Assembly: GCA_039105265.1 (NCBI GenBank)
Contig: JAPFFF010000052.1
Span: forward strand, 682,001-746,000
Length of the DNA stretch: 64,000 nucleotides
Source of the DNA: Tritrichomonas musculus
Lineage: Eukaryota > Parabasalia > Tritrichomonadida > Tritrichomonadidae
Reading direction: 5' to 3'
This document shows positions 52,131-61,508 of the stretch, in pieces (position 1 is the first letter of the stretch; every line of letters begins with the position of its first letter). The notes beneath the pieces were generated by a model. The model was not told where the DNA came from. It saw only the letters and a list, made by a program, of their open reading frames with translations, and searched no databases. The position numbers and the translations under genes are program-made.

Positions 52131-53648
52131 GTGTAATTAAAAGCCAAACAATTTTTTAAAATATTCAATATAAATAATTCTGTATATATTTAAAACATTT
52201 TTATCTTGATGTATTATAAATTATTTAATGATATAAATTTAGTTTTTCTTTTTAATTATATATTAAAATAATTTGAAATTCATAATTTATAGAAATAATC
52301 TTTTATATAATAAGATATTCTAGTTTAACAATTTTATTTACTTTTGAATTAATTCAAAAATGTCATTATTAATACAGTATATATTTTTATATAAAATCTA
52401 AAAAGAAATAGGTAGTCAATAATTTTCAAATAAGTTTTAATAAAATTGATAAAAAGAGTTGTTATAATTTGACCTTTTTTTTTACCAGAATTTTTTATTA
52501 TTCAGAATTTTTAAATACTTTTATTTTCCAGAAAATTCAAATATTTTCCAGCAGATTATTGGCTATGATTAATGAAAATATTAAGTTTTAGTAAAACTCA
52601 TAAGATTAAAATATCTTTTCTCATTATCAAGATTTAACACTCTTTTTCAATGATAATATTACATTATTTTTTTTATTAAAAATGTTTAAATATGGAATGT
52701 AATATCAACTAAAAATGTTTATATGCGTTGGTTTCTTCTAAATTATTTATTATTATCTTATGGATTTTTTGATATAATAATTATTATTTTTTTAATAGAG
52801 AAATAAAAAAAATCTAATGAAATTACGTAGTTCTTATGTCTATTATTAATATTATATTTTCTAAAAATCCAAAATATAATTGAAAATTGTATTTGATGAT
52901 TTAAAAAAAAAATAATAAAAAATAAAAGAAGTAAATGAATATATTCCTTTTTATTTTTGAGATTAATTAAAGAAAACAATTTAATTGTATTTCATCAGTT
53001 GATGATAAATGAACAATTTTTGTTTTCAAAATACAGTGGTTTTAATAAGAAAATAAAAGTAAAAAAGCTGTCTTAAAGCTTTAATTTAGATATAAATCAA
53101 AAAATTAACAAATATGTAAAATTGCTTTTCATTTCCACAAAATTATAATTTGAATATAATTCAAAAGGGTATTGAAAAAGTCATGAAAATTCATTGAAAG
53201 TTTTCGTTCTTTTGATGAAAAACAAAAACTTTGTTTCCTACTTGATTGGTCAGTTAAAAGAATAATGAAATAGAATGATAAATTAGATTAAAAATGAAAT
53301 AATTAGCTTATCAATTATATACTATTATATATATCGGCTCTTTATGTTGGTTCTCTATCAGATATATCCAGGAATCGTATGATCAGTGGGAAAAACTATT
53401 TATAAATATAAAGATTTTGTTTTTTAATATTTTTTTATATTTGATTTTTCTAATAATTTTATCAAAATTCAGATTAATTTATATTTCCTGTTTAATCATT
53501 GATATTGCATCTTGTATATCAGGAAATTGTCTTGGTCAAAAAAATTTCTTTTTTAGATTGTTAATGAATTAAAAATCATTAAAATTGGTAAAAAATAACG
53601 TTTTTCATTTTTTAGGCGAATTTGCCAAATTCTTTGTCAAAAAAAAAA
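52131..53648. other. Long AT-rich region upstream of the tRNA
   Basis: 1.5 kb without a supported gene; short frames are Ile/Asn/Lys-rich. Positions 53640-53648 (TTTTTTTTT when read with the tRNA on the reverse strand) supply a polymerase III terminator for the tRNA. Confidence 0.55.
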
Positions 53649-53735
53649 TCCGCGCTGCTGGAATCGAACCGGCGACCCTGTGATGACTACATTTGAATAC
53701 TACAGTCACATGCTCTACCACTGAGCTAAGAGCGG
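53649..53735 (-). tRNA. tRNA-Tyr (GTA) with a 15-base intron
   Basis: Read on the reverse strand, the molecule folds as a tRNA: acceptor CCGCTCT/AGCGCGG, A box TAGCTCAGTGG, D stem GCTC/GAGC, anticodon stem TGTGA/TCACA, loop CTGTAG then A, T arm GCCGG/CCAGC with B box GGTTCGATTCC, discriminator A. The anticodon GTA is at 53701-53703. The 15 bases 53685-53699 after position 37 must be removed, so an intron at the canonical place is inferred; tRNA-Tyr introns are usual in eukaryotes. Two mismatches (T5-C68 in the acceptor, C51-A63 in the T stem) are present. A polymerase III terminator follows. Confidence 0.85.
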
Positions 53736-53811
53736 CGCTGCTGATTCAAATAATTTTTTATACAAATAATTTTTTATACAAATTATTTTTTCAAAATAGT
53801 ATTTTAGAAAA

Positions 53812-54444
53812 AAGTTGGATTCAAAAGGCTTGGGACTAACTTTTTCAATTTTCTTTGAAATGCATTCAATTTGTCCCAACCTGCATGAAAACATTTCTGA
53901 AGTTCTCTGAAAAAAAAAAAAATCGTATATATATATATATATATATATATAAATATAAAAGATAAAAATAAAAATATTTTTTTTATTGATGCTTATAAAC
54001 TTTACAACATGGGATGTTAATTGGTCTTGGCATTTTAACTTTTTGGAGGAGCACATATCAATTCAAAATTTATATATTTATCGATTTGTTATAAATGGAT
54101 TTTGTAATACTTTAAATAAAACAAAATGATATCTTAATTGACTTTTTAAATCACATTTATACTCAGTTTCTTCAATTGAATATTATATTTGATTTGCTCT
54201 ATTAACTGAAGATTTCGAAGCGCCTGTTTTTCCGGCAATTTCGCGTTGTGTATTAAACTGGCCATGAAAATAGGCTATTTTTAATTTAGTCGGATAATCT
54301 AGAGGACAATTCGTATAAATTTTCCATTTTTTAAAATAAAAAAACTATGAAAATTTCTATTCAAATTTAAGATTTCGTTTTTCACTTTTAATAGAAAAAA
54401 TTGAATTAAAAAAAATCTTGTCCCAAGCCTTTTGAATCCAACTT
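53812..54444 (-). mobile_element. DNA-transposon relic with 25-bp TIRs and a transposase HTH
   Basis: The two ends, AAGTTGGATTCAAAAGGCTT plus GGGAC at 53812-53836 and its exact complement at 54420-54444, form a 25-bp terminal inverted repeat. Inside, the reverse strand at about 54190-54320 reads YPTKLKIAYFHGQFNTQREI then AGKTGASKSSVNRANQI and stop, a helix-turn-helix of the kind at the N-terminus of Tc1/mariner or IS630-type transposases. No catalytic DDE domain remains. An (AT)n tract (53926-53951) lies near the left end. TA dinucleotides occur a few bases outside each end, but a target duplication is not certain. Confidence 0.82.
53926..53951. repeat. (TA)13 microsatellite
   Basis: Uninterrupted alternating T and A inside the transposon relic. 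Confidence 0.95.
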
Positions 54445-55257
54445 TATTTATGGAAAAGTTTTTTTAATTTAAGAAAAATGTGATTCTGATTTGCAAATGT
54501 CAGCGTTGTTTATCGATACGACTAAATACCTGTTACCGGAAAAGAATCGGTATTCGTTAAATATCGATACTTTTTTGCTCGGAATTTTTTGACGTATGGG
54601 CGGTTATCGAAAAAGTATTTTACGATAACATTCTTCAGTATCGATATGGTATTCTAGCATATTATTTTCATATACAATAAATATGAAAAATTAAAAAAAA
54701 AATGTATATTATACTATGAAATAAATATTTTTCATTTTAAATTAGTAAATTACACAAAAAAATATTATTTATTGTTCTTCTTCTTCAGAATTCTCCTCAT
54801 AATCACCTTCAATGAAACATTCCAAATTTTCGATATCTGATATATCATTTTATCCAATAATTTCTTTTTGTTTCTATTGCATATCAGAATTTATATGTAT
54901 TTCCAAAAGATCCCGAAAGTTATTGATGCATAGCATTTATATGTATTTTTTGAATTGATTCATAGTATTTAAAAAGAAAATTTTTTCCAACATTGAAAAG
55001 AAAAAAATAAATTCTAATTTTTTCCAGCTCTACCAGAGTTTGTACAAATTTATTTATTTATTTAATTTATAGTAGATATAATGTTTAATATTTGCCTATT
55101 ATTTTTATTTTAATCTAAATTGTCGCTTCAAAAATATTAATTTTATAAAAAAAAATGAAAATTTTCAATTCATAAACTGAAACGCAAATTTTCGTTGATT
55201 CAATTTTTCAATTATCACATTGAATTTTTTAAATGCAATTCAAATTAAAAATAAAAC
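54445..55257. other. AT-rich region with transposon-like and acidic-tail traces
   Basis: Positions 54505-54660 contain several TATCGATAC phrases and a GC-richer patch (54590-54620). On the reverse strand about 54765-54845 reads ENLECFIEGDYEENSEEEEQ and stop, an acidic protein tail preceded by stops. Together they suggest the eroded 3' end of another element or gene; no full reading is possible. Confidence 0.4.
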
Positions 55258-55431
55258 ATGTTTCCATCTATATATCCAAGATATTATTTTCCTTGCCAAT
55301 TTGTACTTACTCAGCCAAGACATCCTCCTCCTAATATTAAACCAAAGAGTCTCACTCCAAGAAGGCCATTGCGAACTTTGGATTTAGACAACAATAAAAA
55401 CATGAATACTCAGTGGAATGGACGGCTCTAA
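55258..55431 (+). CDS. Short Pro/Arg-rich ORF, unknown
   Basis: From ATG 55258 a frame of 57 codons reads MFPSIYPRYYFPCQFVLTQP, then RHPPPNIKPKSLTPRRPLRT, ending NTQWNGRL. The composition, rich in Pro, Arg, Thr and Leu, is far from what AT-rich non-coding DNA gives, so it may be a small gene or the intact remainder of a larger one. The stop has a TAAA context. No family is recognised and no initiator is clear. Confidence 0.4.
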   Translation: MFPSIYPRYYFPCQFVLTQPRHPPPNIKPKSLTPRRPLRTLDLDNNKNMNTQWNGRL

Positions 55432-55659
55432 AAGGCGCAAACGAAAAATTACAGAATCTTGAGTTGAAATGAACTCAAGAGTTTTCAAAAGTTCAATCGA
55501 ATATTTCACCGTTATCAACTTTTTACCAAATCTTTAGTATAAAATTAAAGAAAAGTATCTTCTTCTTTTGATTCTAAATTTAAAGCATTCCTCAGAATAA
55601 TCAAAAAAAAAAAAAAAAAAAAAAAAGATTTATTTTAACAAAATGTTTAATAATAAAAT
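55432..55659. other. Intergenic region with A24 tract and a palindrome
   Basis: A run of 24 A lies at 55603-55626, which is T24 just beyond the 3' end of the WDR11-like gene. At about 55459 the palindrome CTTGAGTTGAAATGAACTCA plus AG occurs; the first 20 bases also occur inside the neighbouring coding region near 56119. Confidence 0.6.
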
Positions 55660-58600
55660 TTATGCAATAGTTAATGATAATTGGTTAATCATTTCATGGA
55701 AATATCCGAAAGAAGCAAGCAATTTCAGTCCAAACAAAACATTTTCTTTATTGTTGATCAATGAATCAGCAACTTTTAAAATAATTTTTTCAGAATTTGC
55801 GCAATACTTTTTCCGATCATTCAGCATTAAAACACGGTAAGCGTCCTCGTTTCTTCCATTCTTAGATAAAATGTCAGCTGCGGGGAATATTTCATTTGTC
55901 ATCAGCAGAACATTGACAGCTTCATCTATTAAATCGTTAGATAAAAAGTTATTGACAATGAGTTGAGCAGAATCAGAAGGTGTGTTATAAATAGCAGCCA
56001 GCACCATGTTGTTATAATAGTCTTTATCATTTGGATTAGATTTCAAGAACAAGTTTCTTGCTTCTTCTAGATTTCCGAGTTTTAAGAAATTTTTGGATGA
56101 AATTGAATTGAAAGGATCTTGAGTTGAAATGAACTCATTCAATAATTGAACACTATTTCTCAAAGGAATAGAAAAGTTAGTTTTATCTGTTAAAAATATT
56201 TGATCTGATATTGATTCAATTAAGTCACTATCTTGATAATTGTTGTTATTTTTAACGTCTTTTATTTCTTCGAGAAAAGTGTTCTTCTTCTCTTGTGATA
56301 AAAAGAAGCACGGAGGAAGTGAAGCTGTAAACTCATTAAACGTATTAATAACAGCCAATCTGTTATAATTCTGAAGTCTAATTAGAAAATTGTCTTCAGA
56401 ATATTTCTTAAATGTTAAAATGTTTGTGGCAATTATTTTAACGTCTTTCGAAGCAAGGATTCCTTTGTGGCTGGAGTCAATGACAACGTATTGCTGATTG
56501 GAGCATGGCAGAATTAACTTAATTGCTTCTAATTTCACTTTTTCAGAATTTAGTGAACTGAATATAACTTTGGCACTTTTTTGTCCAAATAAAGCTTTTT
56601 CAATGATTGATTCAATTTTGTCATTATGAATCAAAAGTGCCCCGCCACTTTCTGAGCCAATCAGGATTCCTCGATTGTCCCAGAAGATGAATGTTCCCTT
56701 GAACTCGAAGTATGATTTGACCTTTTTAGGAATTGGCACTTTTTCATTCAAATTAATAAAGTAGAGGAAATTTGACAACGAAAAAACCGCCATTTCTTCA
56801 TTTGGTGAAATGCTTCCAAGCAAAAGGTCGTTATCATTACATACTTTGTCACTGAAATCTAACGATTTTAGTACAATCAATTCAGATTCAGTGTCCAGCA
56901 AATAAACTTTGACATCATCAAGGACAACTCCCATAATTTTTCGACTTTTTGAGAAGAAAACTTGAGTGATTTGAACGCACTTCTTGCAGAATCTTTCAGA
57001 AAGTGGCTCTCTAATTGATCGTGTATTCAAATCGATCAAATAAAGGGAATGCTTGCACCAAGCAACGATCTTTTTAGGTGAAATCCATTTGACACGTTTC
57101 AGGTCAAATATTTCATCATTTATGCTGAACGATAGAACCAATGAATTTGAGTTACCACAAGAAAAATCATCGATTTGAAACTTGGAATAGCTTGTGTCAG
57201 AATCGAACTCTTCTGACTTACTTTTTCTTAGATCAAAGTCTTCTTCTCTCAAATTGTTGTTCAATTGGCCTTCGTCGTCGTTGCTGCTTGAGTGCTGCTG
57301 CGAGTAATCGCTTGAAGAAGACTTTTCAGCAAATATTGGCTTGATTACCGACTCGGGTGTAGGACTTGTCAGTGCGATTGTGTTGTTACTTGTTAAGAAA
57401 GCAATTGAGCCATCTCCAAAGTCATAGTCAACAATGCTTCCATCAATCAGCTTGATTCTTCTTGTCACGAATATTTTATTTCTTTTGAATTCAACTTCAT
57501 TCAGCCAGTTGGAAGATGTTGTCAACAAAATTTTGTTATTGTGCTTTGAAAAAGTTATGATCTCTTTCAATCCAAGGTTCATATTAAAAAGTCGAACCCA
57601 AAATTGGTCACCTAACTGCCAGATGTTCATTTCGCTATCATTTCCAACAATGACTTTGTCATTTTCACTGTCAATGATAGAAATGAACTTGCAATCGGCC
57701 GACTGGATGAAAGGAACCAATGTTCCCTTTGATATTGAGAGGACGAACGATGAAGAACTGGTCAAAATTGTGACAAAATCTTGACTATTTGGATAGAATT
57801 CAAAGAAATTAATCTGATCATTATTTTCTTTATTGTCACCTTTAATATAAAAGTTCTGATAGATGTGAATGTCAACTTTTTCAGTGTCATTGATATTTGT
57901 GATGAAACCGAAAGGTTGATCTTTGGAGGCAACTCCAACGGTGTAACCGTTAACGTCATCTTGGGTGATAAAATCAATAGATTTGTAAACGGTTTCAAAC
58001 GTATTTGGTAATTTGAATGAAAAGTCAATCACTCTCAAAATATTGATCGTTTTTGAATTGTTCACTTCACAAATGTAAAAATGACCTTTTCTTGAGCCTG
58101 CATAAAAACGGTTTTGTTTAAATGAACACCATAGAATTGAAACTATCGGTTCTTCAAAAAGAAAAGAGCAGACTCTTTTTTTACTTTCAAAATCATAAAC
58201 ACCAAGATATCCTTTCTCTGAAGCAACAGCTAGTAGTGATTTTGGTATGCTTGGTTCAAGATGTCCATCTGACCATGCTATTGCGGTAATAAAAGCTGTC
58301 TTTGGAGGTTGTTTGCATAGTCTACCAATCACTAAAGTATCAAATGGCGAGAACATGAACATTGGGGACAAATTTCCTTTTTCATCATTAGAAAATATTG
58401 ATAAACAACTTTCATTTGTGCAAGCAAATAGACCACATCGTCCCCATGAACTAAGATTATATTTAAATTGATTCTTATTGAAATAGAGATCTTCTGTTTT
58501 AATTTCATCGCTTTGTTGTGACATTAAATGTGCAGAAGACATTTTGGGAATAAGATATGAAGGCATATTTTTTTTAAGATAATCGACTTCAATTGCTGAC

Positions 58601-58680
58601 AATGAAGGAGCTCTTAATTTGGTTTTTGGAATATTTTGATTTAAAGATAAGAAAGGCCATTCTCTAAAAGATAAATTCAT
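55660..58680 (-). CDS. WD-repeat protein, WDR11-like
   Basis: The 1006-residue protein has two groups of WD40-like beta-propeller blades (about 60-440 and 470-760) and a C-terminal alpha-solenoid (about 870-1005: NLEEARNLFLKSNPNDKDYY, AVNVLLMTNEIFPAADILSK, EDAYRVLMLNDRKKY). Blade fragments such as WGRCGLFACTNESCLSIF, FITAIAWSDGHL and AVASEKGYLGVYDFESKKRV agree with the first blades of WDR11, a trans-Golgi and endosome tethering factor with the same two-propeller plus solenoid plan. A Ser-rich linker (about 442-485, SSSSDYSQQHSSSN) joins the halves. Identification rests on architecture and a few motifs, so another tethering or coat protein is possible. An initiator-like TCATTAAT lies at 58698-58705 on the reverse strand; the stop is in a TAAA context. 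Confidence 0.72.
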   Translation of the reverse strand: MNLSFREWPFLSLNQNIPKTKLRAPSLSAIEVDYLKKNMPSYLIPKMSSAHLMSQQSDEIKTEDLYFNKNQFKYNLSSWGRCGLFACTNESCLSIFSNDEKGNLSPMFMFSPFDTLVIGRLCKQPPKTAFITAIAWSDGHLEPSIPKSLLAVASEKGYLGVYDFESKKRVCSFLFEEPIVSILWCSFKQNRFYAGSRKGHFYICEVNNSKTINILRVIDFSFKLPNTFETVYKSIDFITQDDVNGYTVGVASKDQPFGFITNINDTEKVDIHIYQNFYIKGDNKENNDQINFFEFYPNSQDFVTILTSSSSFVLSISKGTLVPFIQSADCKFISIIDSENDKVIVGNDSEMNIWQLGDQFWVRLFNMNLGLKEIITFSKHNNKILLTTSSNWLNEVEFKRNKIFVTRRIKLIDGSIVDYDFGDGSIAFLTSNNTIALTSPTPESVIKPIFAEKSSSSDYSQQHSSSNDDEGQLNNNLREEDFDLRKSKSEEFDSDTSYSKFQIDDFSCGNSNSLVLSFSINDEIFDLKRVKWISPKKIVAWCKHSLYLIDLNTRSIREPLSERFCKKCVQITQVFFSKSRKIMGVVLDDVKVYLLDTESELIVLKSLDFSDKVCNDNDLLLGSISPNEEMAVFSLSNFLYFINLNEKVPIPKKVKSYFEFKGTFIFWDNRGILIGSESGGALLIHNDKIESIIEKALFGQKSAKVIFSSLNSEKVKLEAIKLILPCSNQQYVVIDSSHKGILASKDVKIIATNILTFKKYSEDNFLIRLQNYNRLAVINTFNEFTASLPPCFFLSQEKKNTFLEEIKDVKNNNNYQDSDLIESISDQIFLTDKTNFSIPLRNSVQLLNEFISTQDPFNSISSKNFLKLGNLEEARNLFLKSNPNDKDYYNNMVLAAIYNTPSDSAQLIVNNFLSNDLIDEAVNVLLMTNEIFPAADILSKNGRNEDAYRVLMLNDRKKYCANSEKIILKVADSLINNKENVLFGLKLLASFGYFHEMINQLSLTIA

Positions 58681-59253
58681 TGATGTAATATCAATAAATT
58701 AATGAAACAAATTTATTGAACAAATTATTCACAAAAAGATATATTTACATTTTTAATTTCAAATAATAAATAAATGGGAGTTGCACCTTAGAAAAAGTTT
58801 CACCTGTTATAAAAATTCAATTTGGTATTAAGTGACCACGTTTTTAGTTATTTGTTTATTGTAATATATTATTTATATTAATGAGATATAAATAAAATAT
58901 AAAATTTTGAAATAAAAAATAAATTTTATTTTAGAGAACTTTTTATATTAAAATTCATTTTTTTTACACTTTCAAATTTTGTTTTACACATAGAAAAAGA
59001 TTGTGAAAAGATTTTAACAGTTCTAATAGACATGTTCAACGCTCAATTCTCAGAATTTTTTTGAAAGCTATCACAATTATTGTGATGATTTTATTTTTTT
59101 TTTGGTGATGTTAAAATCTTCAATATTTCTCAGAATTTTTCTGAGAAATACTGAATGGTCACTAAAAAAAAAAAGGTATTGAAAATTAGATTTTGTTTTT
59201 TATTGAATTTTAATTTTTTTGTTTTGTTTTTATCTTTAAAAAAACTAAATAAA
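58681..59253. other. Intergenic region with a small inverted repeat
   Basis: AT-rich. Around 59050-59150 the phrase TCTCAGAATTTTT occurs twice, the second time followed by CTGAGAAATA, giving a short inverted repeat. No gene. Confidence 0.4.
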
Positions 59254-60041
59254 TTATTTGTTTTCTCCAGAATATATATTTTCCATCCTTATTGCCAATT
59301 GAGCATTAAGAAGATCATCCGACTTATTATAATCTTTTGATCCATAAAGATACTTTAAATGCGAAAATAGTCTTTCTACAGGCAACTCGGAGCATGCCAT
59401 ATTTATTATTCGAATAGCAATATTTGCTAAAAAATTTAAATTATTAACATTACTATTCCGATTATTTTGCCAAAATAAAAATGAGTCATTAACTTCAAAA
59501 TTTGATAATTCCATATATGAATTTATTTGATCTTTAATAATATTCTCATCAAATTTGAATTTAAATTCATTATATTGAAGTATATATTTTTGAATAATAT
59601 TTAAATAATTTTTCTTTTGGTTTTGATCGACTTGATTCAAAAAATATCGGCGCCCTTCAATTGTTAAGAAAAATGATGTTATTGCTATTTGAATTTCATA
59701 TGCTGAATAAATACGATCAATAATAACATTTCCAAAACCACGGATATTAATACTACTCAAATTTGCAATAAAAGTTTTTAATTTTATGATATTTGGATAA
59801 ACCATACAAATTAGATAATTATCTTTCCCAATTTCTGAAGAAATTTGTGAGTATAGTGACAACTTCTTCTAAAATGATAATTTTTTCGTTTTAATTTGCA
59901 AAATGGGCATATACTTTCATATTCATTATTAAATCCATGTACTTTATAAATCATTCCGTACTTAGCGAATCGTCTGACTTTTTTATTATAATCTTTTTTG
60001 TCGTTTTTTGGATCTAATGCGGATAAAGCTGCCAAAATCAT
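59254..60041 (-). pseudogene. hAT transposase relic (zinc finger and hATC domain)
   Basis: Two overlapping frames remain. The first, from ATG 60041 to 59811, has a BED-like zinc finger (C45-x2-C48 and H62-x2-H65: ICPFCKLKRKNYHF, CHYTHKF). The second, in another frame to 59254, ends with a hAT C-terminal dimerisation motif: MACSELPVERLFSHLKYL, then LLNAQLAIRMENIY. The catalytic middle of several hundred residues is missing except for a short part, so an internal deletion joined the two out of frame. The upstream sequence reads FFINKNIFAWPPGTH before a stop, so the N-terminus may also be cut. No terminal repeats of the AGGCTTG family were found beside it. Confidence 0.82.
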
Positions 60042-61508
60042 ATGCGTGCCAGGTGGCCAAGCGAAAATATTCTTATTTATAAAAAATTATTTCAAAAAGT
60101 TTAAAATCTTCATTTAAAAATAAATAAAATATATATTTCATATGAAAAAATTTAATACAATTTTTTATAATAATGAATATATATAAATTATTATTTATAT
60201 CAAATAATATCATATTATAAAAATTCATAAAAAATTATTTACCAAGATATTTATAAATATAAATTTTGAGTTAAATATTTGATTGAAAAATTATCAGAAA
60301 TAATTTTATCTCCATTGAATTAAAATTCAATTAAAAATTGAATGTTGAACATGTCTAGTTCTAAAAACAAAAATTTTACTTATAAATAATGACAGTTTAA
60401 AAATTTTAAGTATTTTTTCAATATTATACTGATTTGATGTTATGAAATTATTCAAGATTTTATTATTTATATAAATTTAATTATATTTAAAAAAATATGA
60501 TTGCGTTTAGAAATATCCTTTTCCTCTTTATGAAACTGTAATGTAGAATAATACAAAAAGAAAAAGAAAACTAATTTCTACACTACTGTAAGAATTTACG
60601 AAACTAATTAAATTGAGATAACATGAATCAAAAGAAATATATTAAAAATGAAATGGCACTGATATTAAAAATATAAAATTAAAATTTGATTTTCTAAGAT
60701 TAAATTGAGAATAAATATTTAAAGAAAACCTTCATCTTTATATTGTAAACTTTTCAATATTGAAAAAACTCATAGAAAAAAAAAATGATTAAATAGTTGT
60801 TTTATTCGGAAAAAGTTCAGGTCGATAAATTTTGGGAATTTCAGAGTAGGTGTAACTCAAAGAGATTTTATTCTCAAAAAGTTTGTTTTTCTGAAGTTTA
60901 CGCAATTTTTTTTGAGAGAGTTTCACCTACTCTGGAATTTCCATCCTCTCAATTTTTGATATTATTTGTAAAACTTTTTCTGAAGAAAATTTTTTGATGT
61001 TATTTCTTTGAAAGAGTTAATAAATTAACAATAGTTTTAAGTATTTTTGATCAATATCTTCATATAAGTTATGTGATATCAGTTATATTTAAATAAGATG
61101 GTATAAATATACAAAAATATAGTCAAAATACTCAAGAAACAAATTTTGTGATAACTCATTGAATTTTCTTCTCTGAAATATAGTATTTTTGATAATGGTC
61201 TCTTAAAGTTCAAACCTGATAATTTATGAAGTTGATAAATAAAATTTGTAATATATATGATATCAAAGTTATGAAAACATAGTTATTTTTAGATTCAATA
61301 CATTTTAATTGATTAATATTTCAAAATTACTGATTTTTTTTAATTAAAAATTGATAGATATGTTGTCATGTGTGTTTAAATTCATTTCCATTATTTTTTC
61401 ATTCTATAATTTGGAGAAAATATCGAAAATCTATGTGTATTTGCCCAGATAAAACTTTTTGAGAGCTTTATCAATTTTTTAAAATCTTGTAAAATCTTCT
61501 TTGAACAA
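60042..61508. other. AT-rich intergenic region
   Basis: About 1.45 kb without a gene. It includes a foldback (60808-60985, annotated separately). An initiator-like TCAATTTTTTAA starts at 61469, about 40 bases before the next ATG. Confidence 0.45.
60808..60985. repeat. Small foldback repeat
   Basis: GGAATTTCAGAGTAGGTG (60835-60852) pairs with CACCTACTCTGGAATTTCC (60924-60942) with one mismatch, and weaker pairing continues outward (CGGAAAAAGTTC against AACTTTTTCTGAAG). The loop of about 70 bases has further short self-complementarity. It could be a miniature element or a hairpin RNA. Confidence 0.7.

Noticed and set aside
53380-53400. CAGTGGGAAAAACT as another terminus of the AGTTGGTGG element family
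   Set aside because: Only the GTGGGAAAAACT part matches, with no partner end or inverted arm nearby.
53715-54056. 113-codon reverse frame next to the tRNA
   Set aside because: It overlaps the tRNA 5' end and an (AT)n tract and encodes Tyr-Ile repeats.
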